Shown here one piece after another: positions 8,892-16,323 of a DNA stretch of 30,313 nt; position 1 is the first letter of the stretch; each line of letters starts with the position of its first letter. A model generated the notes under the pieces. The model did no database searches, was not told the DNA's origin, and saw only the letters and a program-made list of their open reading frames with translations. Source of the DNA: a virus. The stretch spans positions 1 through 30,313 of IMG/VR virus record IMGVR_UViG_3300030331_002097. One strand, written 5' to 3'. The position numbers and the translations under genes were made by a program.

Positions 8892-9596
8892 TTAGCCAAA
8901 CGTGATAGAGCCGTTGGCTTCACCAGCACCAGTCACAAACCAAGTTGGGTTGTTGGTAGTGGTGGTAGCAGATACGCACTTGCAGTTAATGAAGTCTCCC
9001 TCAGTAGCTGTAGAAGCAGCGAAGGTGATAACGTCATTATTTGCTACTTGGACGGTAGCGTCATTTACATCAGCAATACCGAAGAACAAGTTTGAAGCGG
9101 AAGAGCCATCAGTAGTTGAAGTGATGGTAGCTCCAGTGCCTCCCATTGCGGCGTCCAAAACGAACGTGTACTCCAAGCCAACAGCAGGTGTTGGGAGCTT
9201 CAAGTCAATCGCGTCGTTAAGAACAACGACAGCTCCTGAGTCAGCAGAAGACAAAGTACCATCAGCCGATGGCTCAATGACGTGGAAGCCAGAGACAACA
9301 GGAACTCCGTTCAACGTAACGCTCAAGCTTGTGACATCAGAGATGCCAGCAAAGTCGTCGTTTACATCGTCGAGGGTAACCGTGCGTTCGCTTCTGATGA
9401 GCTGCAGCAAGTCGTTAGCAACAGTATGCTCATTACCTGCAGTGCAGTTCACTACCAAAGAATCGCGGGTAGGCGTGTCTCCTGAATCAACTGTAGCGAA
9501 GTTTGCAGTCACCGTAGTGGCAGCAATGTTCATTGACTCAAAGACAGCTGGATTCAAGATTGCCCCTGCGTTAGAGGCGGTCTTTACGATAATCAT
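8892..9596 (-). CDS. Beta-rich virion protein next to the capsid gene (234 aa)
   Basis: The sequence is Thr/Ser/Ala/Val/Asp-rich with alternating hydrophobic residues throughout, typical of an all-beta structural protein. The segment around residues 127-165, IDLKLPTPAVGLEYTFVLD followed by a GGTGATITS turn, resembles the strands of head-decoration and fibre proteins. The fibre-like protein encoded at 19885-20766 has a comparable LTLPSASEGRFIRINVD segment. It lies directly downstream of the major capsid gene (27-bp gap). A capsid decoration protein or head fibre is the best guess, but nothing in the sequence proves it. The start ATG is preceded by AT-rich sequence and no Shine-Dalgarno, as elsewhere in the window. 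Confidence 0.6.
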   Translation of the reverse strand: MIIVKTASNAGAILNPAVFESMNIAATTVTANFATVDSGDTPTRDSLVVNCTAGNEHTVANDLLQLIRSERTVTLDDVNDDFAGISDVTSLSVTLNGVPVVSGFHVIEPSADGTLSSADSGAVVVLNDAIDLKLPTPAVGLEYTFVLDAAMGGTGATITSTTDGSSASNLFFGIADVNDATVQVANNDVITFAASTATEGDFINCKCVSATTTTNNPTWFVTGAGEANGSITFG

Positions 9597-9623
9597 AGTT
9601 TCTTAGTGTTTAGAGGTTAACGA

Positions 9624-11066
9624 TTAGGACTTAATCAACACGTGTTGATTTGCAGCACGAGTAACCAATGCACACTCAGAACGGTAGTTGAATCTAGCCG
9701 TGTCCTCAGTCGCATTACGGAATCCGAGGATAGAACCAGTCACCCAGTGCTCCAACTCACGAGAGTATCCACCTGCAGCCTTGTAGTTCAACTCCAAAGC
9801 AGGAGAGCGGTCACCAGTAGTTGGGTCAGTCACTGTAGCCAATGGGCACATCACACCAGAAACGAGCTTCTGTTGAATGTCGCTGTTACCACCCAAGAGA
9901 GTTGGGTCGTTCAACAACTTCCAGCTGTGCTTGTGGAACGTGTATCCACCGCGAGAGAATGAAGAGAAACCGAGCTGTACAGCCATGTCAGGTGAGTTCT
10001 GGAACGCACCGTAAGAGGCAGTAACACCAGCGATGCCAGCCTTAGAAGAACCACCACCCTGAGCGACCATGTCGTCGAGGAGCAAGTTCTGCTTGGTGTT
10101 GGCGTAGATGGCGTACTCAGGAGCAGAGCCCTGCTTGTCAAACTCAGTGATGAGGTCGTCCAAGTCAGTGAATCCACCGTCGTTTCCAATCATGCTAGAG
10201 GTAACCAAGCCACGGTCTTCGAGAGCAGTGATGTAACCTTCGTTGCCGCTCATAGTCAATGCTGCTGCAGCGTCGCTGGCAACTTCTTGACCGAACAAGA
10301 GAGTCATTTCACGCTTGTCCAAGAAACGCTGGCGGGCATCCATCTCGCCCTTGATGTACCAACGGTAGTCACCACCTCCGACGTCGATGTATCCGATGTT
10401 GGTAGCCTGTGAACCCGTCACCTCAAAGTTACCCTTGACGATGGCGTAAGGCTTCTGGAAACGAACCACGTTAGACTCAATGAAGCGTCCGGGCTGGTCG
10501 CTGCCTTCATCGAATACGTTACCGATGATTGGCATCTCGTGTACAGTGTTTTGACTAACCGCAACAGTTGGGTTATTCATGTATGCACACGTGAAATCTG
10601 TGCTGTTGTTGGCAGCACCCTCGGTAGTTACAACGAGACGGTCCTTACCGTTGATGAGCAAGATGTCACCCTCCATTGGAGTGTGAGCACGGATGTCAGC
10701 ATCAACAGCGGAAGGAGCTGCCTCAACCACAAAGACCAATGTTTGCCCAGCATCAATAGCTGCAGCACCACTTGAATCGTTCTTGGTTGCTGCACGAACC
10801 TTTTGGTGCAAACGAGCTTCCTCGTAGTAAGTAACCTTTTCGGCAGAGCCAGCAGCCTTGACGGCTCCGGTCATACGCAAGAATCCGGTAATGCCCTGAT
10901 TACCGTAAGTTTTGATGAGCTCGGGGCGTACATCAAGGGCGTTGATAGAGTTCATAAAGTCACCGAGAGAAGAGTACTTTTCAGGTGTTGCCAAACCAAT
11001 GTTTGACGCACCACCACCAGTACTTCCCCCAAGCTGACCATGAACATTTGGCGCAGTAATAGCCAT
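9624..11066 (-). CDS. Major capsid protein, HK97-fold type (480 aa)
   Basis: Identification rests on size, position right after a scaffold-like gene and the sequence style of HK97-fold capsid proteins. It has a Gly-rich, flexible N-terminus (HGQLGGSTGGGASN), an N-arm with LRMTGAVKAAGSAEKVTYYE, a central helical spine around residues 235-265 (KGEMDARQRFLDKREMTLLF), and a C-terminal beta/P-domain-like region ending in ELEHWVTGSILGFRNATED and TRFNYRSEC. No protease or fused decoration domain is evident. It would assemble on the scaffold around the portal to form the procapsid. It lies 22 bp after the scaffold-like gene and 27 bp before the beta-rich accessory protein. High confidence as capsid, lower for the exact subfamily. 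Confidence 0.8.
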   Translation of the reverse strand: MAITAPNVHGQLGGSTGGGASNIGLATPEKYSSLGDFMNSINALDVRPELIKTYGNQGITGFLRMTGAVKAAGSAEKVTYYEEARLHQKVRAATKNDSSGAAAIDAGQTLVFVVEAAPSAVDADIRAHTPMEGDILLINGKDRLVVTTEGAANNSTDFTCAYMNNPTVAVSQNTVHEMPIIGNVFDEGSDQPGRFIESNVVRFQKPYAIVKGNFEVTGSQATNIGYIDVGGGDYRWYIKGEMDARQRFLDKREMTLLFGQEVASDAAAALTMSGNEGYITALEDRGLVTSSMIGNDGGFTDLDDLITEFDKQGSAPEYAIYANTKQNLLLDDMVAQGGGSSKAGIAGVTASYGAFQNSPDMAVQLGFSSFSRGGYTFHKHSWKLLNDPTLLGGNSDIQQKLVSGVMCPLATVTDPTTGDRSPALELNYKAAGGYSRELEHWVTGSILGFRNATEDTARFNYRSECALVTRAANQHVLIKS

Positions 11067-11088
11067 AATTGTTTTCTGTTAGAGAGAG

Positions 11089-12249
11089 TTAAAACTTGAA
11101 AGTCATTCCCTTGTCACCTCCCATGGCAGCTGCGAGCTGTTCAACAATCTTGCTTCTTTGAGCTTCAGCCGAGGTGTCTACCTGCTGGGACTGTGGAGTC
11201 ACAGGAGCGACGTTAGAGGCTTGGTGAACCACACGACGTTGGCCATCGCTCATACCCTGTCGGTACACCGCGTTGACAATGTTGTCAATGTTGTCCATCA
11301 CTGCTCGATGAGAGTTAAGAAGGTCGTAGTCCCACTTGCCATCGTCAGAGACGTAGGAATCAAAAAACGATTCGAGGTTCGCATTTTTGTCCTTCAATGC
11401 TGACTTGTACTGGTCGGCTAGGCCGTAGGTAAATGTCTTACCCGTGGGCAAATCAAATGAAATGCCGTCCAGATTGTCAACCTCTTTGGACATGTTTGCG
11501 ACCCACTGGTCGTCAATGGGGCTCATAAATTCATCTTCAGTGGTTCGATTAGGGTCCGGCGTAGCGAACGCCTCACGAATCTCTTCGATAGATTGACGAG
11601 CCTTGTCGGCTGCCACCTTCAGTTCCACAGCTGATGTAGCGATTTCCTCATCGGTGTACCTGTCCGTGTCGAGCTTGTACTTATTGTTCATAAGCGTATC
11701 AATCTCTCCGGGCGTCAGGTTGGGGTGTTCCATCTGCATCTGCATACGCACAGCCCTGCTATCATCCATTTCGGAAGTGTTCAAGGACTGGTACTTATAC
11801 CAATCATCAACGGAACGACCCGTCTCGGTGACGAACTCGTTAATAGCTGCGACACTGGGGTCAATGTCAGCCTTCCTGTTAAACTGCTGGCTCACTTCGT
11901 CGAAGCTATCGAACTTCATGTTCAGCCTTTCGCTGAGCTTCTGAAGCGCAATGGCATCTTCGTCGATTGCCTGCGGTTGCACAGGTTCTTGTGTCGGAGC
12001 TTGTGGCTCCGTGTATTCTTGTCTGAAGACAACTTCTTGAGGTTCAGGCTCCGGTTGTGGAGCGGGCTCAGGAGTCTCCTGCACGGGCTCGGGAGCTTCT
12101 TCCACTACGGGTTGTGTAGCTTGTGGTTCCGAGGGTTCAGGCTCCGGCGAGGGCGCAGGAGCTTCCTGAGGTGTATTCAAAAAGTCAGGGGTGTCACTAA
12201 TTGTAATCCCCTGTGCTTCAGCTGCAATTTCTAATTCGTGCTTAGCCAT
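11089..12249 (-). CDS. Probable scaffold protein (386 aa)
   Basis: Residues about 20-95 are a Pro/Glu/Gln/Ala low-complexity stretch (many PEP, PEPE and QEP units), followed by acidic, helix-rich sequence through about residue 340 and a small basic/hydrophobic C-terminus (MGGDKGMTFKF). This acidic, helical, low-complexity make-up and its place immediately upstream of the major capsid gene are typical of phage scaffolds, whose C-terminus contacts the capsid protein. No protease signature is seen. The start at 12249 is preceded by AT-rich sequence (TAAATTTAATATA) without a Shine-Dalgarno. Function is inferred from composition and context. Confidence 0.65.
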   Translation of the reverse strand: MAKHELEIAAEAQGITISDTPDFLNTPQEAPAPSPEPEPSEPQATQPVVEEAPEPVQETPEPAPQPEPEPQEVVFRQEYTEPQAPTQEPVQPQAIDEDAIALQKLSERLNMKFDSFDEVSQQFNRKADIDPSVAAINEFVTETGRSVDDWYKYQSLNTSEMDDSRAVRMQMQMEHPNLTPGEIDTLMNNKYKLDTDRYTDEEIATSAVELKVAADKARQSIEEIREAFATPDPNRTTEDEFMSPIDDQWVANMSKEVDNLDGISFDLPTGKTFTYGLADQYKSALKDKNANLESFFDSYVSDDGKWDYDLLNSHRAVMDNIDNIVNAVYRQGMSDGQRRVVHQASNVAPVTPQSQQVDTSAEAQRSKIVEQLAAAMGGDKGMTFKF

Positions 12250-12274
12250 TATATTAAATTTAGGATGTTCTTAA

Positions 12275-13108
12275 TTATCTACCGATAGCCTTCTGCTGGG
12301 AAGCTACTGAAAGCTTCGAGCTAGGAAGGCGTCTGTATGGGGAGTAGTCCAAAGAAGGCTTGTCTTGCAAGTACAACAACGCGAAAGCATTGGCGTCATT
12401 CTCTGGTTCAAACTCAGTAATCTCTCCATAGACGACTTGACCGTCAGGAAAGTCAATGTTGTTTTCGATTGTGGCGCCTGCAATGTTATTCATCTTGAAC
12501 TTCAAAGGCTTGTGACGCGCAAGGACTTCTCCGGCTGCAACGTCATCCATACCCAACATCTCTACGCAAAAAGCAGGGGGAAAGGGGAGTACAGTACAGC
12601 TAATTGTTTCGTTGTTTGCAGTTCCAGCTACGTCTGCAAATTGCCCGGTCTCCAAACCCAAATCGGATTCTCCAAAGAATGAGTTTGGAGCATTGCCTAC
12701 AACCTCGATAAAGTCGTCATCTCCACTTACTGTACCCTTGAAATAAGTGTACGTTCCATTCAATCTGGGGTGCAAGTCTGACGAAAGAATTACTGTAGCG
12801 CCTTTCAAGAATGAGTTTGCGTCAAACGCTACATCCTCTCCATACATGTTCACGCACTGGATTCCCTGACCCAAGTACAGCCGCAATGAATCAGTTGATG
12901 TTTGATACTCAACAGCTTTAATACTTCCGGTTGATTGAAGCCTAACTGTCTCGTTTCTCAACACAAGTCCTGCTTGAAAAAGCTGTTCTCCCGCAGAGCC
13001 ACCCTTGAGAGCGACTACCTGAGTAGCGCCCGTGAGCATTCTGTTAGTTGCAACGTCTTGCCCTAGGCGTGTGCTGCTGTTTCCTTTGTTGTGGTCAAAA
13101 AATGCCAT
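12275..13108 (-). CDS. Unrecognised structural-type protein (277 aa)
   Basis: The sequence mixes beta strands with short loops and is neither membrane-bound nor secreted. Recognisable stretches are GATQVVALKGGSAGEQLFQAG near residue 27, a PRLNGTYTYFKGTVSGDDDF segment near 113, and a C-terminal LYLQDKPSLDYSPYRRLP. I do not recognise a family. It is read in the same unit as the 130-residue protein upstream and the scaffold and capsid downstream, with gaps of 10 and 25 bp, so a head role is likely. Confidence 0.55.
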   Translation of the reverse strand: MAFFDHNKGNSSTRLGQDVATNRMLTGATQVVALKGGSAGEQLFQAGLVLRNETVRLQSTGSIKAVEYQTSTDSLRLYLGQGIQCVNMYGEDVAFDANSFLKGATVILSSDLHPRLNGTYTYFKGTVSGDDDFIEVVGNAPNSFFGESDLGLETGQFADVAGTANNETISCTVLPFPPAFCVEMLGMDDVAAGEVLARHKPLKFKMNNIAGATIENNIDFPDGQVVYGEITEFEPENDANAFALLYLQDKPSLDYSPYRRLPSSKLSVASQQKAIGR

Positions 13109-13118
13109 GTCTTATCTA

Positions 13119-13511
13119 TTAGGCGTCAGTTCCGATTACCATGAACTCAAGGAGTGTTCCCCCTGTCGTTGCGTATGCTTTGAGTGAGATTCCTGCGTTG
13201 AGCGGCAGGAATGCCCAGTCACCACCAGCCAGTTTCAAGATGACAGGGTTGCCACTTGTAGTTCCGTCGTACACAAAGATGTAGTCTGTTGCAGTACTAT
13301 CTGTGTTCTTGACGTACAAGTAAGCTGGTGCGCTGAAGTCAGATGCTTCAAACAATACTGTTGCGCTACCCCCCACACTTGTAGCCGTCACAGGGCGACG
13401 TGCTAAGCCTGTAGTGTTAGCTGCAGTGACATCTGTAGAAACACTGACAGACAGTTCATCAGAAAGCAAGTCTGTGCTAGTTAAACTGATTTGTGCAGTT
13501 ACTGTTGCCAT
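13119..13511 (-). CDS. Small beta-rich structural protein (130 aa)
   Basis: Thr/Ser/Val-rich with regular alternation, beginning MATVTAQISLTSTDLLSDEL. A run of strands (ATVLFEASDF, AYLYVKNTDS, DYIFVYDGTT, FLPLNAGISLKAYA) suggests a single compact beta sandwich such as a decoration or fibre-tip domain. It is the first gene after a TATATTTG promoter and probably starts the head-gene transcript. No specific family is recognised. Confidence 0.6.
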   Translation of the reverse strand: MATVTAQISLTSTDLLSDELSVSVSTDVTAANTTGLARRPVTATSVGGSATVLFEASDFSAPAYLYVKNTDSTATDYIFVYDGTTSGNPVILKLAGGDWAFLPLNAGISLKAYATTGGTLLEFMVIGTDA

Positions 13512-13527
13512 TGGTTATTCTTTGATG

Positions 13528-13535
13528 CAAATATA
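13528..13535 (-). promoter_or_regulatory. -7 promoter element TATATTTG for the head-gene unit
   Basis: The minus strand reads GTTTCATATATTTGC; TATATTTG matches TAnnTTTG and ends 16 nt before the ATG of the 130-residue protein. It is one of four identical octamers in the window, each upstream of a late gene. No good -33 element is visible. Confidence 0.7.
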
Positions 13536-13542
13536 TGAAACA

Positions 13543-13848
13543 TTACCACTTGACTTTGTTGGCCCAGTAGGCAGCGCTCATCTTGCCCTTCTTGATATTT
13601 TTTGAGTGTCTTGACTTGAAGCTTGCTCGCTTCTTTTTCATCTTGTCAGACTCTCCTGCTTTTGGTTTGCCAGCGGTCTTAGCACCTTGCTGACCAAAGC
13701 GGATAAGCTTAATCTTGTCCCCTTCTTTGGCCAATACAATGTGAGACTTCTTAGGGTGACTTGGAGTTCTTTTAGCTTTGTTTACACCGCTGAGCCCGTG
13801 CTTCTTGAGCATGCGTTTGATTCGCGCTCTCATAGCTTCCTTGCTCAT
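13543..13848 (-). CDS. Small basic protein of unknown function (101 aa)
   Basis: A Lys/Arg-rich protein beginning MSKEAMRARIKRMLKKHG with a conserved-looking C-terminal half: SHIVLAKEGDKIKLIRFGQQ (about 35-54), then KKKRASFKSRHSKNIKKGKM and AAYWANKVKW at the end. I recall this RFGQQG...ASFKSRH...SAAYWANKVKW pattern from hypothetical proteins of many marine phages, often near the portal gene; no function is established to my knowledge. Strong positive charge suggests contact with DNA or with the acidic scaffold. Its ATG overlaps the portal stop codon by 4 bp (ATGA), so it is translationally coupled to the portal. Confidence 0.75.
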   Translation of the reverse strand: MSKEAMRARIKRMLKKHGLSGVNKAKRTPSHPKKSHIVLAKEGDKIKLIRFGQQGAKTAGKPKAGESDKMKKKRASFKSRHSKNIKKGKMSAAYWANKVKW

Positions 13849-16283
13849 CGACGCATTAGTTCTTGGATGATGTCCCTACTGTCTTGGTCTTCAAGTTCCG
13901 GACGTGTACCCTTGCGTTGAGAGATAAGCTTGGATTGAGCTACAGCCTGCTTATCAACACGGGAGTCCTTTCTGTCATCCTTGCTTCTCTCAAGGTCCAT
14001 GCGGAACTGCTTGTCAGCTGCTTGAGTCTGTGCGCTCATTTGCATCTTAGCCATCTGAAGTTGACCCTCCACCTGCTGACGAGCCTGAAGAATCTGCAAC
14101 TCAACCTGACCCTGAGCCTGAATCTTCTGCATGTCAATCTGCCCTTTCATTTGGACTTCTTGCATACGAAGCTGTGCGGCAGCTTGCTGAGACTGCATGT
14201 TTACCTGCGCTTGCATCTGCATTTGTTGCTGCTGTTGCTGCTGCAACGCGGCGATTCTGCGCTTGCGTCGGATGATGAGGAGTCTTTCCGCTTGGTCCAA
14301 ATCTTTGAGACGACGGATTGCCATAGCGTCCTCAAGGTCAATCTCTCTTTGTGCAAGTGACTGCTGGATGTTTTGTTCGAGTAACAGCTTGGCTTCCTCT
14401 GACATCTCTCGCTCTACAATCACACCATAGTTGTGAAGTGGCAGAGCGGCAAACGAAGAAAGAATCTCCATACTGCTAGTCCCGATAGCTCTTTCGTAGG
14501 CCTCGTAAATGATTGAGTCAGGAGGCAAAACTTGCAAGCACTTAACCACGTCATCACACACTCTCTTGTACAAGACAGATGCTCCGTTAGTGATGTCATT
14601 GATTGCGTTATTGCCTGCAGCAAGCTGCTGTTGACGAACACCGACAAGAGCATCACCCTTAGGGGAGCTACCATCTAAAACTTCGTTGACACCCGTTACG
14701 TCACGAATCATGCGGAGGTAGTGGTTGTACAAACCAATCAACTCGTTGATGTTTCGGATGGTGTTGTCAAGAGGACGCACAGGTGGGTTCTGGAATCCAC
14801 CCTCCGGGTTCTTGCTTCTGTAGTAGAAGACACCAGTCTGCTCGTAGATATCTTGGATGTCGAGCGGTTGAAGCTCTCCCCCCGCACCAAGCTGCACATT
14901 CTCCAGACCCTCGATGTCTACAATCAATCCGTCAGGCTTGGCCTTAGCAATCGCCTGTTGAATCTTGAGGTGAGTAAGCTGAAGCTGGTCAGCAAAGCCG
15001 ATGACAGATGACACCATAGACTTGGGCATCTGACGACGAAAGTTTGTGGCGACTACGCTGTACGAAAGACGAGCGCGAGTCAAGTCGTGCATGTTCTTGG
15101 GGATGTCCCGCTTCATGCCGTACCCAAACAACAACCCACTACCGATAACGTAAGAGCCACCGTACACACACATGTTTGGCATGGTGTGAATCTTTCTGTC
15201 GTAGACGGAGTCGCTGGGAAGCTTGTAGCTTTCGCCTTTGTAGTAGAAACCGATGTTGCCAAACTGCGAGGTCTTCTCCTCGTAAATCATGTCATCAACA
15301 CCTAGGAACTCAAAGTCCAAGACATCGACCAAGTATTCGTCGTAGCCGTAGACGTGAGTGCCACGAGTTCTATCGTAGACAGTTTGGTTGAACTGAGCCG
15401 CGTTGTTGTAGGTACGGTTCATCACCGCCTTTGCAATCTTCTTGTATTCCTCCTCGGGGATGTCAGTGCCAGCGACTCTTTTGAGTTCTTGAATGGACAT
15501 GCGCTTTACATGCCCAGCGTATACGATGTCAGAGAAGTTGGGGTCTTCCGTGCTGGAGTGAATGAACTGAGCTGGGTCTACATACTCCGTCTTAATTCCG
15601 TAAGTCGGGTCGTTGCTTCTTTTAACGACAGCCATGCCATTGACCACAAGGTCCTCCACAGCTCTACGGAATATGACGTCATCAAAGTCATTCCAATCAA
15701 GAGTAAGTTTAGTAGCAAGTTGAGCTGCCACCTCAGCACTAGTCTTGATGCTGTCTGCCAAGTAAATCTCAGCCTCCTCACTGTTGTCAGGAAGTCCCTC
15801 CGGCACAGCAGCAGTGTTAAGACCAAGTGACTTGGCCTCTTCGATAACTTCTTTTTCTTCAATAGCAAACTTGGCTAGAATCTTTTTCTTTTCCTTCTCG
15901 TCTCTAGACATAGGGTCAATCGCCTCCACATTAGGGCGAAACTTGCGAGAAAGAATTTTGTTTACTACAATCCGAACAAACTTGGGCAGTATAGGAACTG
16001 GGGTAAAGTCAAGGTTCAACAGCGTGCCATCACCCGTTTGGGTGTCCATGCTGTTTAGGATTTGTTTGTAGATTGATGTATCTTGCGTACCGTTAGCGTA
16101 ATCTCTGTTTCGATTGAACTCGACGAGTCGCTTTCCGAACCCGTGAGAAAAATCGTCGAGACCTCCCCATTGTGCCTCGATAGATTTAGCGTAAGCGATT
16201 CCGTAACTCTCACTTGCCTTAACGCTCGCTGGCGCCATAGGGTCTGGAAACTGGGAATACGACTTTGGCTTGTGACCCTTCAT
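13845..16283 (-). CDS. Portal protein with Gln/Met-rich C-terminal extension (812 aa)
   Basis: Portal proteins form the dodecameric ring at the capsid vertex through which DNA is pumped and to which the tail attaches. Size, place next to the terminase, and sequence style support the call: an N-terminal region with PKFVRIVVNKILSRKFRPNV, a middle KTEYVDPAQFIHSSTEDPNF strand region near 230-250, a long helical stem region (LQLTHLKIQQAIAKAKPDG and on), and MIRDVTGVNEVLDGSSPKGD near 530. From residue 681 there are seven Gln in a row and then about 90 residues of Gln/Met/Ala-rich helical repeats, probably a coiled-coil barrel or crown. The gene has its own TATATTTG promoter. Its stop overlaps the next start (ATGA). 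Confidence 0.85.
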   Translation of the reverse strand: MKGHKPKSYSQFPDPMAPASVKASESYGIAYAKSIEAQWGGLDDFSHGFGKRLVEFNRNRDYANGTQDTSIYKQILNSMDTQTGDGTLLNLDFTPVPILPKFVRIVVNKILSRKFRPNVEAIDPMSRDEKEKKKILAKFAIEEKEVIEEAKSLGLNTAAVPEGLPDNSEEAEIYLADSIKTSAEVAAQLATKLTLDWNDFDDVIFRRAVEDLVVNGMAVVKRSNDPTYGIKTEYVDPAQFIHSSTEDPNFSDIVYAGHVKRMSIQELKRVAGTDIPEEEYKKIAKAVMNRTYNNAAQFNQTVYDRTRGTHVYGYDEYLVDVLDFEFLGVDDMIYEEKTSQFGNIGFYYKGESYKLPSDSVYDRKIHTMPNMCVYGGSYVIGSGLLFGYGMKRDIPKNMHDLTRARLSYSVVATNFRRQMPKSMVSSVIGFADQLQLTHLKIQQAIAKAKPDGLIVDIEGLENVQLGAGGELQPLDIQDIYEQTGVFYYRSKNPEGGFQNPPVRPLDNTIRNINELIGLYNHYLRMIRDVTGVNEVLDGSSPKGDALVGVRQQQLAAGNNAINDITNGASVLYKRVCDDVVKCLQVLPPDSIIYEAYERAIGTSSMEILSSFAALPLHNYGVIVEREMSEEAKLLLEQNIQQSLAQREIDLEDAMAIRRLKDLDQAERLLIIRRKRRIAALQQQQQQQMQMQAQVNMQSQQAAAQLRMQEVQMKGQIDMQKIQAQGQVELQILQARQQVEGQLQMAKMQMSAQTQAADKQFRMDLERSKDDRKDSRVDKQAVAQSKLISQRKGTRPELEDQDSRDIIQELMRR

Positions 16284-16308
16284 TACTTACTGTATTACAG
16301 GCAATGTG

Positions 16309-16316
16309 CAAATATA
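16309..16316 (-). promoter_or_regulatory. -7 promoter element TATATTTG for the portal gene
   Basis: On the minus strand TTTTGTTTATATTTGC (16323-16308) is identical over 16 bases to the sequence before the connector gene at 7893-7908. TATATTTG ends 25 nt before the portal ATG. The element lies in the 40-bp gap after the terminase stop codon. Confidence 0.75.
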
Positions 16317-16323
16317 AACAAAA

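Noticed and set aside
8902-9606. A 234-codon frame on the plus strand opposite the beta-rich protein gene
   Set aside because: Same length as the minus-strand gene because codon bias leaves few stops in that frame; the minus-strand product has structural-protein composition and correct gene spacing.
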